Shown: piece after piece, positions 1-8,087 of the stretch
Position numbering within the stretch: position 1 is the first letter of the stretch
Layout: each line of letters opens with the position of its first letter
NCBI RefSeq assembly: GCF_024198235.1
Contig: NZ_JAKCFB010000052.1
Span: 1 to 55,087 of the forward strand
DNA length: 55,087 bases
DNA from: Myxococcus dinghuensis
GTDB lineage: Bacteria; Myxococcota; Myxococcia; Myxococcales; Myxococcaceae
Direction: 5' to 3'
Program-made: the position numbers and the translations under genes
The notes under the pieces: generated by a model
Seen by the model: the letters and a program-made list of their open reading frames with translations, nothing else
Database searches by the model: none
Told to the model about the DNA's origin: nothing

Positions 1-153
1 GGCGGCGGCGGCGGCGCGCTCGGCGGCGGCGGCGGCGCGCTCCTCGGCGGACGGCTGCGCGGCGGCGGGCGGAGTCGCGTCCTGGGTGGGCGGGGTGGTC
101 GCAGGCGTCTGGGCCTGCAGGCTGGTTGCAATCAAGAGCGCGGCGGAAAGCAT
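1..153 (-). CDS. Ala/Pro-rich exported protein, N-terminal fragment
   Basis: Only the first 51 codons lie in the window; the gene continues leftwards past base 1. The protein begins MLSAALLIATSLQAQ, a short signal peptide with a likely cleavage after LQA, followed by a Pro/Thr/Ala-rich stretch and then EERAAAAAERAAAAA. The start is supported by a GGAG site a few bases upstream. The repeated Glu-Arg-Ala5 pattern would form a charged alanine-rich helix, as seen in exported or TonB/TolA-like spacer regions, but no domain is visible in what remains. It is transcribed away from the barrel gene at 333, so the gap between them is a divergent promoter region. Function unknown. Confidence 0.7.
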   Translation of the reverse strand, partial: MLSAALLIATSLQAQTPATTPPTQDATPPAAAQPSAEERAAAAAERAAAAA

Positions 154-332
154 CGAATCTCCAAGGCTGCGGCGTCGGCGGACAGGATCCCGTGTCAATC
201 GAGGGCCTTGGGCCCCCCCGGGGCCGGCGCGGACTCCTTCCTCCTCCAAACACGCCGCGTGCGGCAATGGTTGATTGGTGGACTGTGGTTAATTCCCGGG
301 CGGGGCAAGGAGCACCCAGGAGGCCCGCACCC

Positions 333-998
333 GTGAATCCCCGTTCCTTCGTGTTGTCGTGCGCCTTGCTGCTACCCCAGGTGGCCCTGGCCCAGCGGGT
401 GGAGGTCCCCGTGGACGTGGGGGTGGGCCCCGCCGCCTTCCTCTTCTTCGGGCCCATCTTCGAGGACCAGCCCGTCCACACCGGGCTGAAGCTCTCCGTC
501 GAGGCGGTGCTGGACAAGGACTGGCTGCGCAAGAACCAGCGCGCCATCCCCACGCGCTACCGGAAGTACGCGCGCTCCCTGAACGAGGTGCGAATCTCCC
601 CGTCCCTGCTCATCCCCGACGCGCTCATCGTCTCGCCCAAGCTGCGCGACACCGGCATGTACGGCGCCACCTGGAAGCCGCTGGCGTTGACGTTGCCCCT
701 GTCCTCGGGACCTGCGCGGCTCGCCGTGGGCACGGGGCTGTTGTTGACGTACGCGTACATGCACTCGAGCACCCTGCCCTCCACGCACTTCCTCCGGCCG
801 GGCGCGGAGCTGGGCGTGGAGCTGGAGCTGGCGCTCTCCCAATCGTTCCTGGTGAGCCTGGGCTGGGAGTCCGCGCTGTACATCCCCCAGGAGCTGGGTG
901 GCCTGGGCCTGCCCGACCGCCTGCGCGACGGCATCTTCCACGTGGGACAGGCCTACCTGCAGCTCCACGTCCGCTTCCCCTACACGACGCGGCTGTGA
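333..998 (+). CDS. Exported outer-membrane beta-barrel-like protein
   Basis: A 221-residue protein of unknown function. I chose the GTG at 333 because it is preceded by AGGAGG with 9-base spacing and opens a clean signal peptide (NPRSFVLSCALLLPQVALAQ, cleavage after ALA); upstream in-frame starts would add an implausible Arg/Gly/Pro-rich leader. The mature part alternates hydrophobic and polar residues and contains repeated Gly/aromatic turns typical of small outer-membrane barrels. It ends in Leu-Thr-Arg-Leu-like residues rather than a classical terminal Phe. No enzyme motif is visible. It is followed after 60 bases by an acetyltransferase gene on the same strand. Barrel assignment is inferred from pattern only. 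Confidence 0.75.
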   Translation: MNPRSFVLSCALLLPQVALAQRVEVPVDVGVGPAAFLFFGPIFEDQPVHTGLKLSVEAVLDKDWLRKNQRAIPTRYRKYARSLNEVRISPSLLIPDALIVSPKLRDTGMYGATWKPLALTLPLSSGPARLAVGTGLLLTYAYMHSSTLPSTHFLRPGAELGVELELALSQSFLVSLGWESALYIPQELGGLGLPDRLRDGIFHVGQAYLQLHVRFPYTTRL

Positions 999-1058
999 GC
1001 CGGTCGACGCGCCGCACGGTTGTCGGCCGCGCGGAAGCGGTGGGATACCTGCACCCGC

Positions 1059-2012
1059 ATGGAACTGGTTCTCGCCACCGACACGCAGAAGGCCGAGCGC
1101 GACCGCGTCACGCACGCCGCCTGGGGCTCCCCCCTCACCGTGGAGCAGTTCCAGCAACGCGAGGCGCGGCTGCGCGCCCACCCCTGGTGCCGCGAGGGCA
1201 TGCGCACCTGGCTGTTGATGGACGGCGGCCAGGTGCTGGCCTCGTGCGAGACGCTGCGCATGGACAGCTACCTGCGCGGCCCGGACGGCGCGCACGTGAA
1301 GGGCACCAGCGAGGGCATCGCCAGCGTCTTCACGGAGGAGGCGCTGCGAGGCCACGGCCACGCCACGCGGCTGATGGACCTGTTGGCGGAGCGGGTGGCG
1401 GGGGAGACCCCTCCACACCACGCCCTCCTCCTCTTCTCCGACGTGGGCGCGCCGCTCTACCGCCGCTCCGGCTACCAGGAGGCGCCCGCGTGGGACTGGC
1501 ACCTCCCGGCCGCGGGTGGCCTCTCCACGCACGCGGTGGACGCGCTCCTGTGTGATGGCGACGTGCCCCTCCTGCTCGGGCAGATGCGGCGGCCGGACGT
1601 GCCCTTCTATCTCTGGCCGAGCGCCGCGCAGGTGGACTGGCACCTGGAGCGGGAGCGCGCCTACGCGCAACTGCTACACCGCCCCCGCCCGGAGGCCTGC
1701 GGCGCGACGGTGGGCCGCTCGACCGCGCTGTGGGCGATGATGGCGCGCTACGACCAGTTGGTGGTGCTGATGATGGACGCCGAGTCGCTCGACGACGCGG
1801 TGGCCCTGCTGGAGGCGGCGCGTGGCGTCGCCCACCGGGCGGGACTGTCGAACGTGGTCCTCTGGGAGGAGCCCGGCACCCTGCCGTGGGTGGCGCGCGT
1901 GGCGGACGCGACGCGGGTGGCGCGCGACGGAGCGCTGCCCATGCTGCGGCCCTTGCGCCCGGGGCTGCCGCCGGCCGCTCGGGTTGACTTCCCGCGCGCA
2001 CTCTGGGTTTGA
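1059..2012 (+). CDS. GNAT-family N-acyltransferase, LYC1-like
   Basis: Predicted acetyl-CoA-dependent transferase of 317 residues. The central region GIASVFTEEALRGHGHATRL is the GNAT motif A, with R-G-H-G-H-A forming the pyrophosphate-binding loop, followed by a strand-helix unit ending in YRRSGY (motif B). The N-terminal part (WGSPLTVEQFQQRE, then HPWC) and the long C-terminal extension resemble the yeast lysine acetyltransferase LYC1 group more than simple single-domain GNATs. The ATG at 1059 is favoured over an upstream in-frame start because the intervening codons are unlike the rest of the gene. Substrate is not known. It sits 21 bases before the zinc-ribbon membrane protein gene and may share its transcript. 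Confidence 0.8.
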   Translation: MELVLATDTQKAERDRVTHAAWGSPLTVEQFQQREARLRAHPWCREGMRTWLLMDGGQVLASCETLRMDSYLRGPDGAHVKGTSEGIASVFTEEALRGHGHATRLMDLLAERVAGETPPHHALLLFSDVGAPLYRRSGYQEAPAWDWHLPAAGGLSTHAVDALLCDGDVPLLLGQMRRPDVPFYLWPSAAQVDWHLERERAYAQLLHRPRPEACGATVGRSTALWAMMARYDQLVVLMMDAESLDDAVALLEAARGVAHRAGLSNVVLWEEPGTLPWVARVADATRVARDGALPMLRPLRPGLPPAARVDFPRALWV

Positions 2013-2033
2013 GGGGACGAGCGAGGACGGGAC

Positions 2034-3176
2034 ATGGCCAAACGCACGCGCATCATCGAGGGCACCTGGAACTGCACGTCGTGCGACGCCCGGGGCATCC
2101 TCGCCCGCCACAAGCGCTGCCCCACCTGCAACAACCCTCGGGAGCTGACGGGCCAGGAGTCGGAGTTCGACTTCGGCGACGTCGACGCGGAGAGCGGCAA
2201 GTCGCTGCGCGAGGGCGTGACGGACGAGAAGGTGCTGGAGATCGCCGCCGCGGGCGAGGACTGGTTCTGCGCGTACTGCGGCGCGGCCACCCGGGGCGAC
2301 TCGCCGCGCTGCAAGCACTGCGGCGCGGAGCGCACGCCGGACGCGAAGAAGGCCACGCCCCAGGACCTGGCGCGGGACGAGGCCCGGCTGCCCCCGGAGG
2401 TGCCTCCGAAGCCGCCCGCGAAGAAGAAGCGGTGGATGACGGGCGTGGTGGTCGCCGTCTTCCTCGGCATCATCGCGTTCGCCGTCTGGGCCAACTCCAC
2501 GCGCGAGCTCCAGGGCGAGGTGACCGGCACCCAGTGGGAGCGCGCGGTGGTGCAGGAGCGCTTCTCGCTCGTGGCGAAGACGGGCTGGGAGGACCAGTTG
2601 CGCCGCGTCAGCGCGCGCATGCCCGTCAACGGCACGGGCGAGGTCGCGGGCGTGGCGAACGTCCGCGACTGCGTGAGTCGGCAGCGCGGCACGCGCAGGG
2701 TGGCGGACGGCACCGAGCGGGTGTGCCGCACGAAGTCCCGCCGGGTAGCCTGCGGCACCGAGGAGAAGTGCCGGCGCCGGGACAAGGGCAACGGCTTCGC
2801 GGAGGAGGTCTGCGAGGACGTCACGAAGTACTGCAACGAGAGCTACGAGGACTGCCAGAACGAGACGCGCTACCGCAACGAGCCCGTCTACGCGCAGCAG
2901 TGCACGTACGACACCTACGAGTGGAAGCCGCTGGACCGGCGCGAGGAGAAGGGCCACGACGACGCGCCCCGCTGGCCCACGCTGGCCGTGGGCGCGCAGG
3001 ACCGGCAGCGGCGCGAGGAGAAGTACGCCGTCCACATCCGCTACCAGGCCAAGGGCGCCCAGGAGCACGTCCACCAGCCGACGAACGAGCGCGACTTCCT
3101 GACGTGGAGGAAAGGTCAGGGCGTCGTGCTCACCGTGACGAACCTGGGGAAGGTGGAGAAGGTCGTCCCGCGCTGA
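2034..3176 (+). CDS. Double zinc-ribbon, single-pass membrane protein with Cys-rich outer domain
   Basis: A 380-residue protein of unknown function with a clear three-part plan. Residues 12-32 form one zinc ribbon (Cys14, 17, 29, 32) and residues 77-96 a second (W-F-C-x2-C-x10-C-x2-C, the spacing of RanBP2-type fingers). A Lys-rich stop-transfer motif leads into one transmembrane helix at about 135-153. The remaining 225 residues lie on the far side of the membrane and contain eight cysteines between about residues 215 and 300, likely disulfide bonded in the periplasm. The ATG follows a GAGG site. Presumed topology puts the zinc ribbons in the cytoplasm. The next gene encodes another metal/cysteine-cluster protein 24 bases away, suggesting co-transcription. 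Confidence 0.8.
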   Translation: MAKRTRIIEGTWNCTSCDARGILARHKRCPTCNNPRELTGQESEFDFGDVDAESGKSLREGVTDEKVLEIAAAGEDWFCAYCGAATRGDSPRCKHCGAERTPDAKKATPQDLARDEARLPPEVPPKPPAKKKRWMTGVVVAVFLGIIAFAVWANSTRELQGEVTGTQWERAVVQERFSLVAKTGWEDQLRRVSARMPVNGTGEVAGVANVRDCVSRQRGTRRVADGTERVCRTKSRRVACGTEEKCRRRDKGNGFAEEVCEDVTKYCNESYEDCQNETRYRNEPVYAQQCTYDTYEWKPLDRREEKGHDDAPRWPTLAVGAQDRQRREEKYAVHIRYQAKGAQEHVHQPTNERDFLTWRKGQGVVLTVTNLGKVEKVVPR

Positions 3177-3200
3177 AGGGCGCGGGCGAGGTATCGAGCC

Positions 3201-3530
3201 ATGGAATGCACCCGCTGTGGCGCCTGCTGCGTGGCGCCGGACATCGCCGCGCTGGACAAGCCGCTGGGCCTGCGCTGCCCGCACCTGGGCGAGGACAACC
3301 TCTGCACCATGTACGAGCGGCGCCCCGCCATCTGCCGTGACTACCAGCCGGACGAGGTGTGCCGGCTCATCGAGGCGCCCACGCTGGAGGAGCGCGTCCA
3401 CAAGTACCTGGCGCTCTTCGACCTCACCCAGGAGGCGCGCGCGGTGAAGGAGCGGGCGTGCCCCTCCATGAAGCTGGCCCGGAAGCTCTCCGCCCCGCCC
3501 TCATCGACCGCTGGCGGACGTCGCCCGTAG
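3201..3530 (+). CDS. YkgJ-family cysteine-cluster protein
   Basis: A 109-residue protein opening MECTRCGACC, the CxxCxxCC signature of the YkgJ/UPF0153 family, followed by RCPHL, NLCTMY and RPAICRDY, which supply the remaining conserved cysteines. Members are thought to bind zinc or an iron-sulfur cluster and have no settled function. The motif set (C3, C6, C9, C10, then C33-type, C41-type, C50-type residues) is complete. The C-terminal tail after the second half is Pro/Ser-rich and probably disordered. It lies directly downstream of the zinc-ribbon membrane protein with the same orientation, and a hydrolase gene follows after 54 bases. Confidence 0.85.
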   Translation: MECTRCGACCVAPDIAALDKPLGLRCPHLGEDNLCTMYERRPAICRDYQPDEVCRLIEAPTLEERVHKYLALFDLTQEARAVKERACPSMKLARKLSAPPSSTAGGRRP

Positions 3531-3584
3531 CGCCACGCGCGGGGCCCTTGTCCAGCGTCCCGGCGGGGCGATATCCCCGGGGGC

Positions 3585-4556
3585 GTGCCCTATCAGCCCT
3601 CCGAGCCCTTCCTGCCCGCGCCGGGCATCGCGAACGAACACGCGCAGACCATCTACGCGAACTTCGCGCGGCCCCGTCACGCCCCGCCGCTGAGGCGCGA
3701 GCGCCGCGAGCTGCCCGACGGGGACTTCATCGACCTGGACACCTTCGACGGGCCCTCGGGCGCGCCGCACGTCGTGGCCCTGCACGGCCTGGAGAGCTCG
3801 TCGCGCGCCGGCTACATCACCGCCGTCCTCCGGGGCGCGGCCCGGCGCGGTTGGGGAGCCACCGCGGTCAACTTCCGCTCGTGCAGCGGCGAGCCCAACC
3901 GGCTGGCGCGCTCGTACCACTCGGGGGACATCGGCGACACGCTCGGCGTGTTGCGGGAGTTGAAGGGCCGCGTCACCGGTCCCCTCTTCGCGGTGGGCTT
4001 CTCGCTGGGCGCCAACGTGCTGTGCCGGCTGCTGGAGGACCAGGGTGACGCCGCGCCGGTGGCCGCGGCCGCGTCCGTCAGCGCGCCATACGACCTGGAC
4101 GCGTGCTGCCGCAGGCTGGATGGCCCGGGCCCCTTCCACCTCATCTACCGCGAGCGCTTCCTGCGCACGCTGAAGCAGAAGGCGCGCGACAAGCTGAAGC
4201 GCTTCCCGGACGCGTTCGACCGGCGCGCCATGGAGGCCGCGCGCACCGTGCGCGCGTTCGACCACGCCGTCACCGCGCCGCTCAACGGCTTCCGCAGCGC
4301 CGAGCACTACTACGCCGAGTCGTCCTCCGGCCCCCACCTGGGCGCCATCCGCCGCCCCACCCTGCTGCTCAGCGCGGCCGACGACCCCATGCTGGAGGCC
4401 CCCGTCATCCCGCCCGGCGCGCGGGACAATCCCCGCCTGAGCGTGGTGCTCACGTCCCACGGCGGCCACGTGGGCTTCGTCGGCGGCGAGGCCTGGCGCC
4501 CCCGCTTCTGGGCGGAGGACGAGGTGCTGTCCTTCTTCGACAGCACCCGCGCGTAG
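3585..4556 (+). CDS. YheT-like alpha/beta hydrolase
   Basis: Predicted serine hydrolase of 323 residues in the YheT/UPF0017 family. The N-terminus (N-E-H-A-Q-T-I-Y) is the conserved family opening, HGLESSS gives the oxyanion-hole region, GFSLGAN is the nucleophile elbow with Ser as nucleophile, and the C-terminal HGGHVGF supplies the catalytic His; the Asp is likely in the SAADDPML segment. Family members are cytosolic esterases of uncertain natural substrate. The start is a GTG at 3585 that directly precedes the conserved N-terminus. The gene ends 22 bases before the end of a convergent gene. Confidence 0.88.
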   Translation: MPYQPSEPFLPAPGIANEHAQTIYANFARPRHAPPLRRERRELPDGDFIDLDTFDGPSGAPHVVALHGLESSSRAGYITAVLRGAARRGWGATAVNFRSCSGEPNRLARSYHSGDIGDTLGVLRELKGRVTGPLFAVGFSLGANVLCRLLEDQGDAAPVAAAASVSAPYDLDACCRRLDGPGPFHLIYRERFLRTLKQKARDKLKRFPDAFDRRAMEAARTVRAFDHAVTAPLNGFRSAEHYYAESSSGPHLGAIRRPTLLLSAADDPMLEAPVIPPGARDNPRLSVVLTSHGGHVGFVGGEAWRPRFWAEDEVLSFFDSTRA

Positions 4557-4578
4557 GCGCGGCGCCCAACTCAGCGCG

Positions 4579-5193
4579 CTAGCCGAACGACAGCAGGAAG
4601 CCGAGCTTCGCCGTGGGGCGGATGAGGCGCATCGTCCACGGCTTCTCCTCGGCGGGAGAGATTGCCCGGCGGAACGGCTCCTCCAGCCCCTCCAGGCCCG
4701 GGGCATTCAGCTCCATGAAGCTCAGCCCGCCGCGCACGAAGAAGGTGATGCGCGAGGGCATGCGCACCTCCAGCCCCAGCAACGCGCTCACGTACGTGTA
4801 GCCCACGCGCTCGAGCGACGGCACGGGAGGCTGGGACAGGTCCGACAGCCTGCGCTCCAACCGTCGCTCGTCCGCGGGCTGCGCGTGCCCGAAGTCGAGG
4901 CTGATGGCCGGCGTCAGCCAGCCCCGCATCGGCAACAGCGTCAGCCCCGCCCGCCCCCCCGCGCGGATGCCATTGTGGGTCGCGCCCAGGTGCAGCCGGA
5001 CCAGCCGCGTCGGACGGAACGCGACGGACAACCCCGCCCCCTCGGGGATGCCCGCGTCCAGCATCAGCCCGAACGGCGCGATGCGCTCTGGATCCTGGGT
5101 GGCCTCCCGCCGCGACTCCAACCGCGGCACCGCCAGCGCGACGGGAGCGGACAGCAGCACGACCATCACCACGAGCGTGGACATCCTGCCCAT
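4579..5193 (-). CDS. Exported outer-membrane barrel-like protein
   Basis: A 204-residue protein with a signal peptide (GRMSTLVVMVVLLSAPVALA) and a mature part of alternating polar and hydrophobic segments (for example RLVRLHLGATHNG, FVRGGLSFMEL) ending KLGFLLSFG, consistent with an outer-membrane beta-barrel. The ATG at 5193 is preferred because GGGGGA lies about ten bases upstream; a start nine bases further in at 5184 is possible. No catalytic motif is seen. It converges on the YheT-like hydrolase gene, 22 bases away. Upstream lies the long C-rich noncoding stretch. Function unknown. Confidence 0.7.
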   Translation of the reverse strand: MGRMSTLVVMVVLLSAPVALAVPRLESRREATQDPERIAPFGLMLDAGIPEGAGLSVAFRPTRLVRLHLGATHNGIRAGGRAGLTLLPMRGWLTPAISLDFGHAQPADERRLERRLSDLSQPPVPSLERVGYTYVSALLGLEVRMPSRITFFVRGGLSFMELNAPGLEGLEEPFRRAISPAEEKPWTMRLIRPTAKLGFLLSFG

Positions 5194-5861
5194 CGACGGA
5201 TTCCCCCGACCCCAGCCCGCCGCCATGCGTCGCGGCTCCTGACGTTTCCACCGACGCTCTCGGTGGCCCTTCGCCTCACCTCATGCCCCATACGATGGTG
5301 ACGCCCCCCGCGACCGCCAACACCCCCACAGGTGAACGAGGCTCCGGCGCCACCCTTCCACCGGAGCCCGTCTCGCCCGCCCCACCCTCCCCCTCCTCCA
5401 CGGCACACGCCCGCGTCCCCGACCCCTGGACACGACCTCGCGCGCCCTCCCCCTCCCCGCCCGACCTTCCCACCCACGACCCCCGCCCCCGTCCCCCCAC
5501 TCCGGACATGGCCTCGCGTGCCGTCCCCCTCCCCGCCCCAGCCACCTCGTCCCAGGCGAGACCTGCCTCCCCACTCCAGGCACCGTCCCACCCTCGCCCC
5601 CGCCCCTCGACGCGCTCCGTCTCCCGCCCGCCCCCGTCGCCTCGCGGCCCGCGTCGTCCCCGCCGGGGACAGGCGATAGCATTTGGCGTGCCGAGCCCCG
5701 CGCGGTGTCGAAAACCCAGTGTCACCATGGGCTTGCGGGGTCTCCCGCGTGCCGCGGGGCCAACACCCGACCCGGTCGTCCGGAAAAATCTCCGGGCTTG
5801 TCGTACAGCCGACCTAACGTGCGGCTCCCGTCGATCGTGTCGTCGACGTGGAGGAGTCCCC
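5194..5861. other. Long intergenic region with strand-asymmetric C-rich stretch
   Basis: About 670 bases with no convincing gene. From about 5300 to 5680 the plus strand is extremely rich in C, with many runs of four to six C and few G, so the minus strand carries dense G-runs. Open frames exist on both strands but encode Pro/Ser/Arg or Gly/Arg low-complexity sequence and lack the codon-position GC pattern of neighbouring genes. The final 150 bases before 5862 are more balanced and presumably hold the promoter of the TIG-domain lipoprotein gene. Confidence 0.7.
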
Positions 5862-7031
5862 ATGCGTCGGTCCGCGCTCAACGCCACCCTGGTCGCCCTG
5901 TCCGCGTGCTCCAGCGCCACCGAGGGCCCGGTGCCAGCCGTCGAGCGCGTCATCAATCCCCGGACCCCCGAGGCGCAGGTGACCCGGCTGTGCAACGCCC
6001 AGGGCGCGTCCGCCAACGGCGTCGTCCGGGGATGGCGCCTCACGCTGAAGGGGAAGCGCTTCTCGCCCATGCCCGGCGGTGTGCTCACCGGCGAGCCGTT
6101 CGCGCAGCTTCCCCAGGTCACCTTGCGCGGCCCCTCCACGTACACGCTGCCGCGAGAGCGCGTCGTCTTCGTCGATGCGGAGACGCTGGAGGTCGACGTG
6201 CCCACGTCGGACACCGAGCCGGCCGTGGAGCTGGCCCCGGGCAGCTACGCGGTGGAGGTGACCAACCCCCTCGGAGGAACCAGCGCGCTGGAGGACGCGG
6301 TGCTCGTGGGGCCACCCGCCACGCTGACGCGGGTGGTGCCACCACCAGGGGGCTTCCGCTACGGAGAGGCCGCCACGCTCGTCGTGGAAGGCGCGGGCTT
6401 CCAACCCGGCACCCCACCGTCCCTCTTCCTGACGGTGCCGGTGGGCCCCGGGGAGACGCCCGACGACGAACGGCTCACCCCCGTCGCCGCGGAGTCCCCC
6501 ACCGTCATCGAGGCCCAGACGCGCCCCTTCATCCTCGAGGCACGCTATGACCTCGTCCTCGGCCTGCCCGAGGGATGCCAGACCCGCCTCGCGGGAGCGG
6601 TGGACGTCACGTACCCGCACCTGGGCGCATTGACGATGTCCCCACGCTCGGGCGACGCGGAGGCCGACGTCACCGTCCACATCCAGACCGTCCCCACGGG
6701 GAGCGAGCACGGCTTCACCGGAGTGCCCGGTGTCTTCGTCTGGGCCCCCCTGAAGCTGGCGCCCACGAACCACGTGCGAATCCCGCTGCGCGACGTGGTC
6801 CGGGAGTCCCCCACCGACCTGCGCGCCGTGCTGCCCACCTGCTCGGGCGCGCGCGCGCCCGTCGACGACCCGGGGTGCCCCCATGGCCTGGCCCCGGGTG
6901 GCCCGTACATCGTGGAGGTCATCGACCCGAGCAACGGGGCCTTCGGAGAGCTGCGCGACGCGCGGGGCTTCACCGTGACGCAGCGAGGAGCGCTCGACGC
7001 CGCCCCCGAGGCGGAGGCGCCCGCGCCGTGA
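5862..7031 (+). CDS. Lipoprotein with TIG/IPT-like repeats
   Basis: A 389-residue predicted lipoprotein. The start ATG at 5862 is preceded by GTGGAGGAG and opens a short signal peptide with lipobox LSAC, after which the mature protein begins Cys-Ser-Ser-Ala-Thr. At least three stretches follow the TIG/IPT (immunoglobulin-like) pattern: LTLKGKRFSP, RVVPPPGGFRYGEAATLVVEG and TMSPRSGDAEADVTV, each followed by YxVEVTNPxGG-like strands. Such proteins usually sit at the cell surface and bind proteins or glycans. An open frame continues far upstream but is low-complexity and excluded. The stop overlaps the next gene's start (GTGA), so the two are translationally coupled. Confidence 0.82.
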   Translation: MRRSALNATLVALSACSSATEGPVPAVERVINPRTPEAQVTRLCNAQGASANGVVRGWRLTLKGKRFSPMPGGVLTGEPFAQLPQVTLRGPSTYTLPRERVVFVDAETLEVDVPTSDTEPAVELAPGSYAVEVTNPLGGTSALEDAVLVGPPATLTRVVPPPGGFRYGEAATLVVEGAGFQPGTPPSLFLTVPVGPGETPDDERLTPVAAESPTVIEAQTRPFILEARYDLVLGLPEGCQTRLAGAVDVTYPHLGALTMSPRSGDAEADVTVHIQTVPTGSEHGFTGVPGVFVWAPLKLAPTNHVRIPLRDVVRESPTDLRAVLPTCSGARAPVDDPGCPHGLAPGGPYIVEVIDPSNGAFGELRDARGFTVTQRGALDAAPEAEAPAP

Positions 7032-7639
7032 GTGGCCTGCTCGTCGTCGTGCTCACCACGCTCGCCTCGGCGCGCCCCGCCCCCAAGGCGCAGGAGCCCG
7101 TCCCGGGGCACGTGCTGCTCGCGCCCAAGGTGGGGTTCTTCAAGTCCACGGCGGCGCTGAGCGGAGACCTCTACCTCGCCATGGAGCTGGGCTACGTCAC
7201 CCCGCTGCTGAAGCGCAGGCTCGCGGTGACGTTGGAGGTGGGCTACCACCGGCCGCAGAAGAAGGGGACGCTCGGGGACCCGCAACTGCGCGGCGACGCG
7301 GCGGACGCCGAGTACACCGTCGCGGTCCGCGAGGCGGCCTTCCTCCTCTCCGCCGTCTACCGCTTCGAGCGCGCGGTGGGCACGCTGACGCCCTACGTGG
7401 GGGGCGGCCCGGGGCTCTACCTGCACCGGGCCACGTCGGACGTCCTCGGCGCCACCGCGTCGGAGAGCGGGGGCGGCTTCGGCTTCCAGGCGCTGGTGGG
7501 CGTGGAGCTGCCGGTGGGCACGGGCGGCGCCTTCCTGGAGGCCCACTACCACTTCGCGCCGCTGGACCTGGTCACCACCGGGGACGTGAACGTCGGCGGC
7601 TTCCTCGCGGGGGCGCTGGGGTACCGGCTGCGGCTGTGA
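7028..7639 (+). CDS. Exported outer-membrane beta-barrel protein
   Basis: A 203-residue protein starting at a GTG that overlaps the stop of the preceding lipoprotein gene by four bases. It has a signal peptide (SGLLVVVLTTLASA) and a mature part of regularly alternating strands (LYLAMELGYVTPLL, RLAVTLEVGYHRP, FLLSAVYRFERAVG, TPYVGGGPGLYLH), with the GGGPG turn common to small OmpA/OmpW-type porin-like barrels. It ends ALGYRLRL. The coupling to a surface TIG lipoprotein suggests that the two work together in the outer membrane; this is inference. It converges on a receiver-domain gene 22 bases away. Confidence 0.78.
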   Translation: MSGLLVVVLTTLASARPAPKAQEPVPGHVLLAPKVGFFKSTAALSGDLYLAMELGYVTPLLKRRLAVTLEVGYHRPQKKGTLGDPQLRGDAADAEYTVAVREAAFLLSAVYRFERAVGTLTPYVGGGPGLYLHRATSDVLGATASESGGGFGFQALVGVELPVGTGGAFLEAHYHFAPLDLVTTGDVNVGGFLAGALGYRLRL

Positions 7640-7661
7640 CGCCCGCCGGCCGGAAGCGCGC

Positions 7662-8075
7662 TCAGGCCTTCGCCACGGGGGTGCGGAACACCTTCAGCCA
7701 GTCCTGGGCCACCAGGTCGCGCACCGCCACCTTCAGCGTGTCCAGCAGCTGGTGCAGCGCCTCCGCGCTGTCGCCCGGGGCCTCGTGGACGTGCTCCTTC
7801 TGGCCGTCGAACACGCGCAGCTTGCCTGGCACCAGCGCGATGACGGGCTGCGTGGGGTGGCGCTTGCGCAGGAGCCCCAGGAACAGGGGGTGGTCCTCGT
7901 CCGGCCGCCGCAGGTCCACCACCACCACCGCGGGCGCGGCGGCGGCGATGGAGGCCAGGGCGTCATCCGTGTCGCCCGTGGCGGAGATGGTGAGCCCGGG
8001 TTCGTCGGACTCGAGGATGCGCCGCAGGAGCTCGCGGGACGCGGTGTGGGGGCTGGTGACGAGGACGCGGCGCAT
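7662..8075 (-). CDS. Stand-alone response-regulator receiver protein
   Basis: A 137-residue CheY-like protein. It begins MRRVLVTSPHTASRELLRRI and has the hydrophobic strand VVVVDLRRP with the likely phosphoacceptor Asp at about residue 54, then PVIALVPG. The usual acidic pair after strand 1 is replaced (TSPHT), so metal binding may be weakened. No output domain follows, only a C-terminal helix. The gene starts 12 bases after the end of the YdcZ-type transporter gene on the same strand, so the two are probably co-transcribed, an unexpected pairing. Partner kinase unknown. Confidence 0.75.
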   Translation of the reverse strand: MRRVLVTSPHTASRELLRRILESDEPGLTISATGDTDDALASIAAAAPAVVVVDLRRPDEDHPLFLGLLRKRHPTQPVIALVPGKLRVFDGQKEHVHEAPGDSAEALHQLLDTLKVAVRDLVAQDWLKVFRTPVAKA

Positions 8076-8087
8076 CAGGAAGCGAAT

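Noticed and set aside
5283..5861. Upstream extension of the TIG lipoprotein gene
   Set aside because: Pro/Ser/Arg low-complexity from the C-rich stretch; the lipobox signal and ribosome site fix the start at 5862.
5276..6214. Minus-strand Gly/Arg-rich frames in the C-rich region
   Set aside because: Composition follows G-runs only; no ribosome site or codon-position bias.
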